This document shows positions 8,396 to 17,831 of a DNA stretch of 64,000 nucleotides, piece after piece. Source of the stretch: Mycolicibacterium aurum (GTDB lineage Bacteria > Actinomycetota > Actinomycetes > Mycobacteriales > Mycobacteriaceae); NCBI GenBank assembly GCA_900078775.1, contig LT549889.1, positions 2,356,001 through 2,420,000 on the forward strand, written 5' to 3'. How positions within the stretch are numbered: the stretch's first letter is position 1; each line of letters starts with the position of its first letter. The position numbers and the translations under genes are program-made. Under the pieces are notes generated by a model that saw only the letters and a program-made list of their open reading frames with translations, made no database searches and was not told where the DNA came from.

Positions 8396-9378
8396 AACTG
8401 GAACGGTCTGTGGCCGCACACCCGCAGGAACTCGCCGAACTCGACCTCTTCGACACCTGGCGCCTGGCAGAACTTCCGGCCGACCACTTCGACCCCTTCC
8501 TGTTCCACCACCGGATGGCGACCTACCGCCTGCTGATCGACACCACCAACCGCCATGGCCTCTTCGGTCCCGACAACCGCACAAACCCCTTGTGGGGGTT
8601 GATGTTCCAGCATCAGTGGCAGTTCCGGACCGGACGGCTCGGCGCCGACTCGCAGCGCACCGGCCGCATCGACCCCGACGCACCCTGGGGTTACGGCAAC
8701 TACACCCTGTGCGTCATCCCCTGGATGGGCGCCGTCGAGGCGGGCACGGTCGAGCCCCTGGCACTGACAGGACCCCCACACCCGTCCCGGTTCGCCTACC
8801 CCACAGGTGATTTCGCCGAGGTCGTGCTCCCGGCCGGATTCCACCGCGGCGTGGCCGACTGGAAGGCCTATTTCTCCCTGGTGGAGTCGGCCCGCCCCGG
8901 CGACGACGTCGAACCGCTCCGGATGGCGCTGTGGAAGGCACACAAGACCTGCTTGGACCTCGTCGTCGCGCACCTGTACCACATCGACGCCGAGCCGTAC
9001 TCGGACACCGAACTGCGGTTCCTGCGGGGCTGGTGCCGGATGGTCGACTACCTGTGGGTGGCCGCCTGGCCCACCGATTTCGACTTCATGTGCGAGCAGG
9101 GCCTCGACGTTCTCCCGGAACGCCTCTTGGTCGGGCCCGCAGACTTCACGACGGGATCGGACCTGCCTCCGGAGATGAGACGAACGCTGCGGGGCATCAT
9201 CGAACTCGGCGAGAGCCCATCCTGGCGTTACCAACTCAACCTCACACTGTGGAAGCGGGTGATGCGGACACGGGCCGCCCGCGAGGACGTCGTGAACCTG
9301 CTCGCCGCGGTATTCGACCCGCAGCGCACCAGCCGCCTCAAGGTCGTCGAACTCCTCGTCCATCTGCTGCGACCTTGA
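8392..9378 (+). CDS. LEG1-like family protein
   Basis: This 328-residue protein resembles the LEG1 family, best known as secreted vertebrate proteins but with actinobacterial members. The NPLWGLMFQHQWQFRTGRL segment near residue 65 and the PWGYGNYTLCVIPWMGA segment are the parts I associate with it. No signal peptide is visible, so the bacterial protein appears cytosolic. The biochemical role is not established. A TetR gene follows 35 bases downstream on the same strand, and an inverted repeat overlaps the start codon, so the two genes may form an autoregulated operon. Confidence 0.6.
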   Translation: MELERSVAAHPQELAELDLFDTWRLAELPADHFDPFLFHHRMATYRLLIDTTNRHGLFGPDNRTNPLWGLMFQHQWQFRTGRLGADSQRTGRIDPDAPWGYGNYTLCVIPWMGAVEAGTVEPLALTGPPHPSRFAYPTGDFAEVVLPAGFHRGVADWKAYFSLVESARPGDDVEPLRMALWKAHKTCLDLVVAHLYHIDAEPYSDTELRFLRGWCRMVDYLWVAAWPTDFDFMCEQGLDVLPERLLVGPADFTTGSDLPPEMRRTLRGIIELGESPSWRYQLNLTLWKRVMRTRAAREDVVNLLAAVFDPQRTSRLKVVELLVHLLRP

Positions 9379-9413
9379 TCGGTGCCACGGCCGGGGCGTG
9401 ACAGGATACGAGG

Positions 9414-10046
9414 ATGGAGTCGCCCCGAAGGCCTCCTGGCCGGCCACCCGGTTCCCACGTCGACGCCCGACAGCGCCGTGAGGAGCTGCTCGACGCGGCC
9501 GAACGAAGCCTGCGCTCGCGCGGACCCGAATTGTCGCTGGTCGACGTGGCCCGGGAATCCGGTCTGACCCGATCGGCGCTGTACGCGGCGTTTCCGGACA
9601 AGGACGCGCTGGTCACGGCGCTCGCACGGCGCCAGGCCCAGCGCATCATCACCGAGGTGTCCGGCATCGTGGCATCCACGGCCGGTCCGCGAGAACAGAC
9701 ACGCGCCGCGGTCGCCTGCTTCTGCGCCTGGGTGGAGGCCGAGCCGGCCATATCGGCCACCCTCAGCGCCAGTTTGAGTTCTGCGACGGTGTTCGACGAA
9801 CTGGCCGGCTGGCTCGAGGAGATCCTCGCCGCAGCCTTCGATCAGCTCGACGGGGATCGCAGAGCCGCCGGCCCCTGGGCGCGCGCCCTACTCGGGGCGG
9901 TGTCCGCATCGGTGTTCTGGTGGCAGCGCGACCGGACGGTGGAGCGCGACGAACTCGTCGAGCACCTCACCGCCCTGGTCTGGTCGGGATTCGTGGGAGC
10001 CGGCGGTGAACGCCTGCGCACGCCCGGGGCACCGGGCCCCGACTAG
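9414..10046 (+). CDS. TetR-family transcriptional regulator
   Basis: This 210-residue protein has an N-terminal TetR helix-turn-helix: REELLDAAERSLR, then LSLVDVARESGLTRSALYAAFPDKDAL. The C-terminal ligand-binding part is helical and not conserved enough to name a ligand. AGGA stands eight bases before the ATG. It probably forms a unit with the LEG1-like gene upstream and may bind the inverted repeat at 8367-8395. Confidence 0.85.
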   Translation: MESPRRPPGRPPGSHVDARQRREELLDAAERSLRSRGPELSLVDVARESGLTRSALYAAFPDKDALVTALARRQAQRIITEVSGIVASTAGPREQTRAAVACFCAWVEAEPAISATLSASLSSATVFDELAGWLEEILAAAFDQLDGDRRAAGPWARALLGAVSASVFWWQRDRTVERDELVEHLTALVWSGFVGAGGERLRTPGAPGPD

Positions 10047-10264
10047 GCAGCGCCGATGAGTCCCGATGGAGTCGTGCGGTGGCGCTCTGGCGGTCAGGAT
10101 TCAGCCGCCGTCACCAACCGGTCAGTGCGGATCGGCGGGGGTGGGGTCTGCTGCGGCCCCACCAACAGCACTCATCAAACACCTCACCACACCGATCTGG
10201 TGGGGGTCCGTGGGCGCCGGTGGTCGTCCCTGCACGCTCCGTAGCGGATCCGGCCGGCACCGAC

Positions 10265-11458
10265 TCATTGATCGAACGCACGGACCGCACCCGCTTCGCA
10301 TAGCTCAGTGACTTCACCCTCCGAAAAGCCGAGACCGGCAAGCACCTCCACGGTGTGCTGCCCGAGGACAGGGGCCGCCCGCAGGGTCGAAGCCCGCTCA
10401 CCGGAGAATGCCACCGCGGGGTTGGCCTGCCGTATTCGTCCCAGGACCGGGTTCTCCACGTCATCGACGTGCCCGCCCGCCCGCAGCTGGGGATGGTCGG
10501 CCAATTCGTCGAGCTCGATGACCGGGGCCGCGGGAATGTCCCAGGACAGCAGCAGATCTACGGCGGCGGATGTCGTCATCGTCGAAAACCGTTGAGCCGC
10601 CAGCTTCAAGATCTCTCCCGCCGGACCTGACGGTCCGGAATCGGGTAGTTCTTCGGCTCCCTCAACTCCGAGCCCGACAGCAAGGCGCTTGAGCCGCGCG
10701 GCCGTCACCAGGATCAATGACAGGTAACCATCGCTGGTCTTGGTCAACCTGAACGTGCGCGCCACCGCCGACACCCCGCTTTCACCCGCCACCGTATGGC
10801 CGATCATCCCATCGGGCCACATGAATGCTGTTGCCACACCGAGCATCTTGATCTCCAGCTCCCGCCCTTCACCCGTCGTGGCGCGCTGCAGGAGCGCGGC
10901 AGTGATGGCCTGGGCTGCGCTTATGCCACTGATCTTGTCGACGATGCCGTTGCGGATCATGCTGGGTTCGCCGTCGACACCCTGCAGTGCGACAAGGCCT
11001 GACAGCGCTTGGATGACGTGGTCGTAGGCCGGTTTGCCACCATAGGGTCCGGCCGAGCCGTATCCGTTGATCGCCACGTAGATCAATCGCGGGCGGTCGC
11101 GGCGGACGTTGCGCGCGTCCAGGCCCAGCTTCACGTCGACGCCAGGACGAAAGTTGTGGATCACCACGTCTGCCCAGTCGAGCAGCGCCTCCAGGACCTG
11201 CCGGCTGTCGGGGTGGGCCACGTCGAGTGAAATCGACCGCTTGGACCGGTTGAGGTTGGCGAAGTACGGCGACACACCTTGCTCACGCATATCGATATGC
11301 CTGATGATGTCTCCGGTGATCGGCTCCACCTTGACGACATCGGCGCCCTGATCGCCGAGGATCATCGTCCCGAACGGCCCGGACATGTTGGCCGTGAAGT
11401 CCACGATGCGCACGCCTGCCAGCGGCCCGTTCACAGCCGCTGCACCGGTGCTGCTCAC
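10265..11458 (-). CDS. CaiB/BaiF family (family III) CoA-transferase
   Basis: The protein has 397 residues, the usual length, and moves CoA between acyl groups. Family features are the N-terminal GVRIVDFTANMSGPFGTMIL strand-loop, GADVVKVEP, the NRSKRSISLD stretch and a GIVDKISG motif whose Asp (about residue 174) fits the catalytic aspartate position. It is the last gene of a seven-gene acyl-CoA operon and overlaps the thiolase stop as ATGA. It may activate the substrate, or a late ring-opened acid, as a CoA thioester. Confidence 0.88.
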   Translation of the reverse strand: MSSTGAAAVNGPLAGVRIVDFTANMSGPFGTMILGDQGADVVKVEPITGDIIRHIDMREQGVSPYFANLNRSKRSISLDVAHPDSRQVLEALLDWADVVIHNFRPGVDVKLGLDARNVRRDRPRLIYVAINGYGSAGPYGGKPAYDHVIQALSGLVALQGVDGEPSMIRNGIVDKISGISAAQAITAALLQRATTGEGRELEIKMLGVATAFMWPDGMIGHTVAGESGVSAVARTFRLTKTSDGYLSLILVTAARLKRLAVGLGVEGAEELPDSGPSGPAGEILKLAAQRFSTMTTSAAVDLLLSWDIPAAPVIELDELADHPQLRAGGHVDDVENPVLGRIRQANPAVAFSGERASTLRAAPVLGQHTVEVLAGLGFSEGEVTELCEAGAVRAFDQ

Positions 11459-12642
11459 TGCTCACGTTCCAGCAGCGTTCCGGTGCCCAGCCCGCCGCCG
11501 CAGCACATGGTCACAAGAGCCCGGGCGCTGGCTTGCCGTTCGAGTTCATAGAGTGCCTTTGTCGTCAGGACACATCCGGTGCTGCCCAGGGCGTGGCCCA
11601 TTGCGATCGCGCCGCCGTTAGGATTCACGCGTGAGTGGTCCGGTTTGATTTCACGTTCCCACGCCAACACGACCGACGCGAACGCCTCGTTGATCTCGAC
11701 GATGTCAATGTCGTCGATTGTCAAGCCGTTACGGTCGAGCAATGTACGCGTAGCGTTGATCGGCTCCGTCAACATGAGAGTCGGATCACCGCCGACCAGG
11801 CAGGAATCCACCACCCGGGCGCGCGGGGTGAGGCCGAGTTCATCGGCGCGTCTGCGCGTGGTCAGGAGCACTGCCGACGCGGCATCGGCGATCTGTGAGC
11901 TGGTACCAGCGGTGTGGACACCGTTCTCGTCCAGCAGTTTGAGGCCGGCCAGGCCACCGAGGGTGGACGCACGCAGACATTCGTCACGATCCACTCGGTG
12001 GACCTCCCCGGTGGGGCGGTCGTTCTCGTCGAGCACGGGCGCGTCAACCGCCACGACCTGGGAGTCGAACCGGCCGTCGGCCCATGCGAGGGCCGCACGC
12101 TGTTGGGATTCCAGGCCCAACTGATCGGTGTCGGCGCGGGTGATCTGCCACTTCTTGGCGATCATTTCGGCGGCCTCGAACTGCGTCGTGTACTCGTACT
12201 GCGGGAAATAGCTGCGCGGCTTGGCCTTTCCGACGCCGACGGACAGAGTTGCGCCGAGCGGAACGCGGCTCATCACCTCCACGCCGCAAGCGACGGCGAC
12301 ATCCACCAGACCACCGGCCAGCAGTCCGTGTGCCAACGTCACGGCCTGTTGTGAAGAGCCGCATTGGCTGTCGATCGTGGTGGCGGGCACGCTGATCGGC
12401 AGTCCGGCGGTCAGCCAGGCGGTGCGGGTGATGTTGAACCCCTGCTGTCCGACCTGCCCGACGCAACCACCGATCACCTGACCGACGTGGCCGGCGTCGA
12501 TTCCCGAGCGGTTGACCAGCTCGGCCAGTACGGCACCGAGCAGATCCGCCGAGTGGAACGTCGACAGGCCGCCCTTGCGCCGACCGATCGGCGAGCGCAC
12601 CGCTTCGACGATCAGCACGTCTTGATCTGATTTGGTTCTCAT
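11455..12642 (-). CDS. Acetyl-CoA acetyltransferase (thiolase)
   Basis: This 395-residue thiolase has all active-site elements: the nucleophile Cys in DSQCGSSQQA, NPNGGAIAMGHALGSTG supplying the His, and the C-terminal MCCGGGLGTG with the second Cys. It catalyses the thiolytic step of beta-oxidation. The ATG at 12642 was chosen because AGGAG lies seven bases upstream and it clears the preceding gene; the frame itself extends to 12693, inside that gene. Confidence 0.9.
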   Translation of the reverse strand: MRTKSDQDVLIVEAVRSPIGRRKGGLSTFHSADLLGAVLAELVNRSGIDAGHVGQVIGGCVGQVGQQGFNITRTAWLTAGLPISVPATTIDSQCGSSQQAVTLAHGLLAGGLVDVAVACGVEVMSRVPLGATLSVGVGKAKPRSYFPQYEYTTQFEAAEMIAKKWQITRADTDQLGLESQQRAALAWADGRFDSQVVAVDAPVLDENDRPTGEVHRVDRDECLRASTLGGLAGLKLLDENGVHTAGTSSQIADAASAVLLTTRRRADELGLTPRARVVDSCLVGGDPTLMLTEPINATRTLLDRNGLTIDDIDIVEINEAFASVVLAWEREIKPDHSRVNPNGGAIAMGHALGSTGCVLTTKALYELERQASARALVTMCCGGGLGTGTLLEREQ

Positions 12643-12670
12643 GTCCAACTCCTGTTCGCAGATCCCGGCG

Positions 12671-13834
12671 TTATCCAGATCGCTTGACTTCACGGAACGG
12701 CAGGTCCTTGTCCACCTCAGGCTCTCTCGGCAGGCCGAGGATTCTCTCTCCGATGATGTTGCGCTGTATTTGATCGGTGCCGCCGCCGATCGAGGTGAAG
12801 AACGCGTTCATCGCCGCGAAGTTCGCGGCGTCACCGTCCCGGTTCTCCGGGCCTTCGAGCATGGCCTCGGGGCCCACGATGGTGGTCTGCACCCGACCGG
12901 TCTCGTGCAGGATCCGCGACATCAACAGCTTGCCCAGAGAGGCAAGCGACGACGAGTCGCCCTGTTTCAGCTCGGCCTGCGAGCGCTGGTTGTTCCATCT
13001 GTTGACAGACCGGAGGGTCAGTACCCGGGCGAGATCCTGGCGCACCACCGGATCGTCGAGTCTGTCGTGACGGCGGGCCAGTTCGATCAAGTCCGTCTCG
13101 CCAGGCCGACCAGCCCGGGTGGCAGCCCCCTGATTGCGCTCCCCCAGGCCGCGGCGTTCATACGCCAAGGCCGTCTGCAGTACCCGCCAACCCTCGCCGG
13201 GCTCCCCGAACATGTTGGCCGCCGGGACGCGGGCGTCGGTCAGGAACACCTCGTTGAAGTGCGCCTCGCCGGTCATCTGGCGCAGCGGGCGCACCACCAC
13301 ACCAGGCTGCTTCATCGGGAAGAGAAAGAAGCTGATGCCGCGGTGCTTGGGAACGTCGGAGTCGGTACGCGCGACCAGCATCCCGTATTCCGCTGTTGCC
13401 GCGTCCGACGTCCAGACCTTGGCCCCGTTGACGACGTAATCCTCGCCATCACGCACCGCGCGGGTGGTCAGACCGGCCAGGTCGGACCCGGCTCCCGGCT
13501 CGCTGTATAGCAGGCAGGTCTTGAGCCGCCCCTCCAGCAATGGCCGCATCAACTGTTCCTTGAGCGCGGCGGAAGCATAGCGCTGAAAGGTGTTTGCGTA
13601 CATGTTGGTGCGGTCCTGGCCGCTGCCGGGAGCCCCGACGGCTCGAAACTCGTTCTCCACCAGCCGCGCCTGCTCATCGGACAGCTCCAGGCCGAACGAG
13701 TCGCGAGGCCAACGCGGCACCGCATAGCCCTGGTCGAGCACGGCCGCTCGCCATTCCCTGCGGTCTCTGCTCGGATCCCAGTTCTCGGCAAGCCACGTCC
13801 GCACCTGCAAGATCAAATCGCTGTTGGAGATCAC
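12671..13834 (-). CDS. Acyl-CoA dehydrogenase (larger subunit of an apparent pair)
   Basis: The protein of about 387 residues has the FAD/acyl-CoA dehydrogenase motifs YSEPGAGSDLAGL and VNGAKVWTSDA, and ends with GGGTDQIQRNIIGERILGLP, typical of FadE enzymes used on steroid-type side chains. A second dehydrogenase gene lies immediately upstream. In mycobacteria such adjacent pairs form alpha2beta2 enzymes for bulky acyl-CoAs. The GTG at 13834 follows AAGGGAG by five bases and is preferred. ATG at 13864 would overlap the previous stop as ATGA and cannot be excluded. Confidence 0.87.
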   Translation of the reverse strand: MISNSDLILQVRTWLAENWDPSRDRREWRAAVLDQGYAVPRWPRDSFGLELSDEQARLVENEFRAVGAPGSGQDRTNMYANTFQRYASAALKEQLMRPLLEGRLKTCLLYSEPGAGSDLAGLTTRAVRDGEDYVVNGAKVWTSDAATAEYGMLVARTDSDVPKHRGISFFLFPMKQPGVVVRPLRQMTGEAHFNEVFLTDARVPAANMFGEPGEGWRVLQTALAYERRGLGERNQGAATRAGRPGETDLIELARRHDRLDDPVVRQDLARVLTLRSVNRWNNQRSQAELKQGDSSSLASLGKLLMSRILHETGRVQTTIVGPEAMLEGPENRDGDAANFAAMNAFFTSIGGGTDQIQRNIIGERILGLPREPEVDKDLPFREVKRSG

Positions 13835-13860
13835 CGAAACTCCCTTCTGCTCAACACTGG

Positions 13861-14976
13861 TCACGAAGCGGTACCCGCGAGGGCGGTGAGGTAGCGATCG
13901 CGGTGGTGGGCCGAATCGCCGAGTAGCTGCGCGTCGGTACGGGCTCGACGCAGATACAGATGCGCCGGATGTTCCCAGGTGAACCCGATGCCGCCATGGA
14001 TCTGGATATTGTCGCTGGTGACCTTGACAAAGGCATCCGAACAGAAGGCCGCGGCCAGGTCGGCCGAACCGGTCGCGTCCGCGTCGGCAGTTTCACCGGA
14101 CAGCGCCCATGCTGCGTAGTAGGCGGCCGAGTACGCGGATTCGGCCTCGACGACCAGGTCGGCACACATGTGCTTGATCGCCTGGAAGCTGCCTATCGCC
14201 CGGCCGAACTGATAGCGCTGCTTGGCGTAGTCGACCGCCATGTCGAGCGCGCGGCGGGCGCCGCCGGCCTGCTCGGCGGCCAGCATCACCGCCCCGGTAT
14301 CCAACGTCCGCTGCAACGCCGTGGCTGCATCACCGTCGAGCGGGCGCGCCGGGGCCTCGGCGAACGTGATGTCGGCTTGGCGGCGGGTGCGGTCCAAGGT
14401 CTGCAGCGGTGCCACCGCCACACCCGGGCCCGCGCGGTCCACCGCAAAAACCCGCGGACCCTCGGTGACCACCAGCAGGATATCCGCGGAAGCGCCGTCG
14501 AGCACATAGCGTTTGGTGCCGCTGACCGTCCACCCGTTCGGCATCTGCGTGGCGCTGGTTGCCACGGCGGCCGGGTCCCAGGTCCCGGCACCTTCGTCCA
14601 GCGCCACCGTTGCGGTTCGGTCGCCACTGGCCAGCGCGGGTAGCAACTCGGTGTTGATGATGTGGTCGCCCATATCGAGCAGCAAGGAGGTGGCCAGTAC
14701 CGCACTCGCCAGGTAGGGCCCGCAGAACAGGGCTTTACCTAATTCCTCGCAGACGATCGCCAACTCGATGGGGCCCGCACCGGACCCGCCGTAGCGCTCC
14801 GGCACGATCAGGCCGACCAGACCGAGCTGTTGGGCCAGTACCCGCCATACCGCGGGGTCGTTGCCGTGTTCGGTCTCGCTGACCGCACGGACGGCCGATT
14901 CGCCGCTGTGTTCGGCGACGAATGCAGCTACCGCGTCGCGCAACGCTCGCTGCTCACTGGTGAAGGTGAAAGCCAT
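13861..14976 (-). CDS. Acyl-CoA dehydrogenase (smaller subunit of an apparent pair)
   Basis: This 371-residue acyl-CoA dehydrogenase homologue has the N-terminal helical domain (EQRALRDAVAAF), VPERYGGSGAGPIELA, and a C-terminal HGGIGFTWEHPAHLYLRRA. The middle FAD-loop motifs are degenerate compared with its neighbour, which is what one sees in the partner subunits of heteromeric FadE enzymes. It lies between the DUF35 gene and the other dehydrogenase in the same operon. Pairing with the 12671-13834 product is inferred from adjacency and from this division of motifs. Confidence 0.85.
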   Translation of the reverse strand: MAFTFTSEQRALRDAVAAFVAEHSGESAVRAVSETEHGNDPAVWRVLAQQLGLVGLIVPERYGGSGAGPIELAIVCEELGKALFCGPYLASAVLATSLLLDMGDHIINTELLPALASGDRTATVALDEGAGTWDPAAVATSATQMPNGWTVSGTKRYVLDGASADILLVVTEGPRVFAVDRAGPGVAVAPLQTLDRTRRQADITFAEAPARPLDGDAATALQRTLDTGAVMLAAEQAGGARRALDMAVDYAKQRYQFGRAIGSFQAIKHMCADLVVEAESAYSAAYYAAWALSGETADADATGSADLAAAFCSDAFVKVTSDNIQIHGGIGFTWEHPAHLYLRRARTDAQLLGDSAHHRDRYLTALAGTAS

Positions 14977-14985
14977 TGGCGTCTC

Positions 14986-15414
14986 CTAGCTTTCCTGGTT
15001 GTGGACAGGTTCGAAAACCGGAACGATCTCGCCGTCCGGTTCTTCGTCGACAGGCCGGCTCGCATCGGAGCCGTCGGATCGGCGGAACCTGACGATCAGC
15101 CGCATCCCGACGGCGAGCTGATCTGGGGTGGCCCCTACGATTCGGCCCCGCAGCCACGGCCCTTCGGCCAGCTCGACCAGACCGGCGATGGCGAGCACCG
15201 CGCCGTCCCGATCGCGCGGCACGCTCCAGCTGACCAGCGTCGCGATGCCGGCGGCCGGAGACCAATCCAGTTCTTCGGCGAAGCACCGGGCGCACTGTGT
15301 CACCTGAGGCGCCCACTGCGCGCCGCAGGTGGAACAGCGCCTTATCAGCAACACACCTTTCCGGGTGCCGTCGAAGAATGCCGCAGATGCCTCGTCACGC
15401 TCGATGTGAATCAT
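14986..15414 (-). CDS. DUF35 OB-fold/zinc-ribbon acyl-CoA-associated protein
   Basis: This 142-residue protein has the N-terminal rubredoxin-like zinc ribbon CSTCGAQWAPQVTQCARC and a C-terminal OB-fold, the two-part DUF35 layout. DUF35 proteins partner SCP-x-type thiolases; in the cholesterol pathway the ChsH2 DUF35 domain associates with the aldolase Ltp2. The gene lies four bases downstream of exactly such a thiolase gene, which strongly suggests a complex. The ATG at 15414 was preferred over one at 15441, which lies inside the preceding gene. Confidence 0.85.
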   Translation of the reverse strand: MIHIERDEASAAFFDGTRKGVLLIRRCSTCGAQWAPQVTQCARCFAEELDWSPAAGIATLVSWSVPRDRDGAVLAIAGLVELAEGPWLRGRIVGATPDQLAVGMRLIVRFRRSDGSDASRPVDEEPDGEIVPVFEPVHNQES

Positions 15415-15418
15415 TGTG

Positions 15419-16606
15419 TCAAACCCCCGAACTCGGCGCATGCGGGCTGAGCACCAGGGTCGAGTGATGCTCGAGGATCCCGCCGTTGCCGCTGACCATG
15501 ATCACGTCATTGCGTGGCGCCTGGCGTTCACCACCTTCACCACGGGCCTGGATGATCGCCTCTGACAGCGGGGTCATGCCCCACATGTAATAAGACGACA
15601 GCTGGCCGCCGCCGGTATTGACCGCCAACGAGCCGCCGGGGGCGAGCGCCCCGCTGGCCGCGAACGGGCCGCCCTCCCCCTTGGCACAGAAGCCGTAGTC
15701 CTCCAAGGTGATCAACACCGTGAAGGTGTAGCAGTCGTAGATCTGCGCGATGTCGATATCGGCGACAGTGACGCCGGCCATCTTCAGTGCTGCCGGACCG
15801 GATTGTGCTGCACCGCTGGACAATCCGAAGGCACTTCCCCTCACATCCAGGTAATTGGGGTGCGATTGGGCGATCCCGAGCACGTGCACGGCCGGATGGG
15901 GCGAATCCGCGGCCCGGTCGGCGGCGGTGACGATCACCGCCACCGCACCGTTGGTGACCAGGCAGCAGTCCAGGAGATGCAGGGGGTCCACGATCATCCG
16001 AGAGTTCTGATGATCCGCGAGTGTGATCGGTTCACGCATCTGGGCCAGCGGATTGTTGACGGCCCAGGCCCGCTGCGCCACCGCAATGGCACCGAGTTGC
16101 TCTGAGGTGGTTCCGTAGGCTTGCATGTGACGCTGCACGGCGACCGCGTATTTGGCGTTGATGCTGCCGAACCCGGCCACCATTGTCAGACCGCCGAAGC
16201 CGGCGGGGACTCGGGCGGTGCTGTAGGCGGCGGCGCTACCTCGGCCCTGCTGCAGCGGGGCATCGGCGTACACGCACGCGATCGTGTGTGCCATCCCCGC
16301 ATTGACGGCCATCGCGGCATAGCTGACCATCGCCCCAGCGGAGGCGCCGAACGACTGGATCGAGGACAGTATCCGCAGGTCCCGCAACCCGAGCCGCTTG
16401 GCCAAGCTGAGGTCCAACCCCGCGGACAACCCCGGGTTGAGCAGCAACCCGTCGATGTCATCGAGCCCCAGGCCGGCATCCGCGGCGGCGCGGCGCACGG
16501 CGTCGCCGGCGAAGTCCGCCGGCGAGCGGCCGTACACCCTGCCCATCTCGGTCATCCCGAGGCCGGTGATAACCGGCCGGCGTGCCGCTGAGGCTCTCAC
16601 TGTCAC
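15419..16606 (-). CDS. SCP-x/Ltp2-type thiolase-like protein
   Basis: This 395-residue thiolase-fold protein is of the lipid-transfer/SCP-x class (QIYDCYTFTVLITLEDYGFC and NTGGGQLSSYYMWGMTPLSEA). It lacks the ordinary thiolase nucleophile motif: the corresponding segment reads SIQSFGASAGAM, with no Cys. That matches Ltp2-like members, which work as retro-aldolases. The GTG at 16606 is preferred because GAGGG lies six bases upstream. With the DUF35 protein encoded next, it probably cleaves a branched or ring-bearing acyl-CoA. Confidence 0.85.
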   Translation of the reverse strand: MTVRASAARRPVITGLGMTEMGRVYGRSPADFAGDAVRRAAADAGLGLDDIDGLLLNPGLSAGLDLSLAKRLGLRDLRILSSIQSFGASAGAMVSYAAMAVNAGMAHTIACVYADAPLQQGRGSAAAYSTARVPAGFGGLTMVAGFGSINAKYAVAVQRHMQAYGTTSEQLGAIAVAQRAWAVNNPLAQMREPITLADHQNSRMIVDPLHLLDCCLVTNGAVAVIVTAADRAADSPHPAVHVLGIAQSHPNYLDVRGSAFGLSSGAAQSGPAALKMAGVTVADIDIAQIYDCYTFTVLITLEDYGFCAKGEGGPFAASGALAPGGSLAVNTGGGQLSSYYMWGMTPLSEAIIQARGEGGERQAPRNDVIMVSGNGGILEHHSTLVLSPHAPSSGV

Positions 16607-16673
16607 TACCAGCCCTCCGCGATCAGAGCCTCCGCGAGGAGGCACACAACAGTCCAACGAGGGTTCACATCCA

Positions 16674-17831
16674 TTACAGGCCCATCGACTTGGCGATGAT
16701 GGTTTTCATGACTTCGTTTGTGCCGCCGTAGATTCGAGTGATCCTGTTGTCGGCGTACAACCGTGCGATGGGGTACTCGTTGACGTAGCCGTAGCCCCCG
16801 TGCAGTTGGAGGCACCGGTCGATCACCACCGATGCGGTGTCCGTGCAGAACAGTTTCACCGAGGCCGCCTCGGCGGGCGCAAGGAGGCCCTGATCATTCG
16901 CTTCGATAGCGCGGTCGACGACGGCCTCCATCGCATCCACACTGGCCTTACAGCCGGCAAGTTCGAACTTGGTGTTCTGAAATGTGGCGACCGGTCTGCC
17001 GAAGACGTGACGCGCCAGGGTGTATTCCTTGGCCAACTCCACGGCGGTCCTCGCCTGGGCATAGGCACCGACTGCAACGCCCAGCCGCTCCCGGGGCAGA
17101 TTGTGGCCGAGATAAGAGAAGCCCAGGTCCCGTTCCCCGAGCAGATCCCCGGCCGGCACTTTCACATCGACGAAAGACAGTTCAGCCGTTTCGGACATCC
17201 GCAGACCGATCTTGTCGAGCTTGCGGCCGACCGTATAGCCGGGCAGCGTGGTGTCGACGACGAACAGCGAGATCCCATGGCGTCGATCTGCTTCGGTCAG
17301 GGGCGAGGTGCGGGCACACACGATGACGCGATCAGCCAGCACGCCACCGGTGATGAATGTCTTGGCACCGTTGAGGACATAGTGAGTGCCATCGTCGGAC
17401 AGCTTCGCGGTGGTCTTCATGCCGGCCAGATCCGACCCCGTGCCGGGTTCGGTCATGGCGATGGCGAACATGAGCTCACCGGTGACGAATCCGGGTAGCC
17501 ACCGACGTTTCTGTTCTTCGGTGGCGTAAGCCTTGAGGTACGGCAGACACAGTTCGACATGGACGCTCCCGCCACCGATCGACGTGCCCGCTGCGATGAG
17601 CTCCTCCATGAACAGAGCGGTGTATTTGAACGACTCGACACCCGCTCCGCCGTACTCCTCGGGCACCTCGATGCCGAAGAAGCCCAGATCGCCCAGCTGG
17701 CGGTAAAGATCTCGCGGAACGCTGCCATCGTGGAACCATCGGTCGGTGTGCGGCACCATCTGCTTGTCGATGAAGGTGCGCAGCGACTCGCGAAACGTCT
17801 CGTGATCCCTGTCGAAGATGGTGCGGTTCAC
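16674..17831 (-). CDS. Acyl-CoA dehydrogenase (long-chain type), first gene of the operon
   Basis: This 385-residue protein has complete acyl-CoA dehydrogenase motifs: AMTEPGTGSDLAGM, VLNGAKTFITGG, QLHGGYGYVNEYPIARLYAD and IYGGTNEVMK. The Gly-Gly in IYGGT, rather than IYEG, places it with long-chain/isovaleryl-type enzymes, whose catalytic Glu sits in an earlier helix. Translation starts at a GTG with AAGGA six bases upstream. It heads the seven-gene minus-strand operon and is divergent from a TetR gene, with an AGTAA-N4-TTACT element between them. Confidence 0.9.
   Translation of the reverse strand: MNRTIFDRDHETFRESLRTFIDKQMVPHTDRWFHDGSVPRDLYRQLGDLGFFGIEVPEEYGGAGVESFKYTALFMEELIAAGTSIGGGSVHVELCLPYLKAYATEEQKRRWLPGFVTGELMFAIAMTEPGTGSDLAGMKTTAKLSDDGTHYVLNGAKTFITGGVLADRVIVCARTSPLTEADRRHGISLFVVDTTLPGYTVGRKLDKIGLRMSETAELSFVDVKVPAGDLLGERDLGFSYLGHNLPRERLGVAVGAYAQARTAVELAKEYTLARHVFGRPVATFQNTKFELAGCKASVDAMEAVVDRAIEANDQGLLAPAEAASVKLFCTDTASVVIDRCLQLHGGYGYVNEYPIARLYADNRITRIYGGTNEVMKTIIAKSMGL

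Noticed and set aside
10056..10311. Three overlapping short plus-strand frames after the TetR gene
   Set aside because: They share the same bases in different frames, lack ribosome-binding sites and contain low-complexity sequence.
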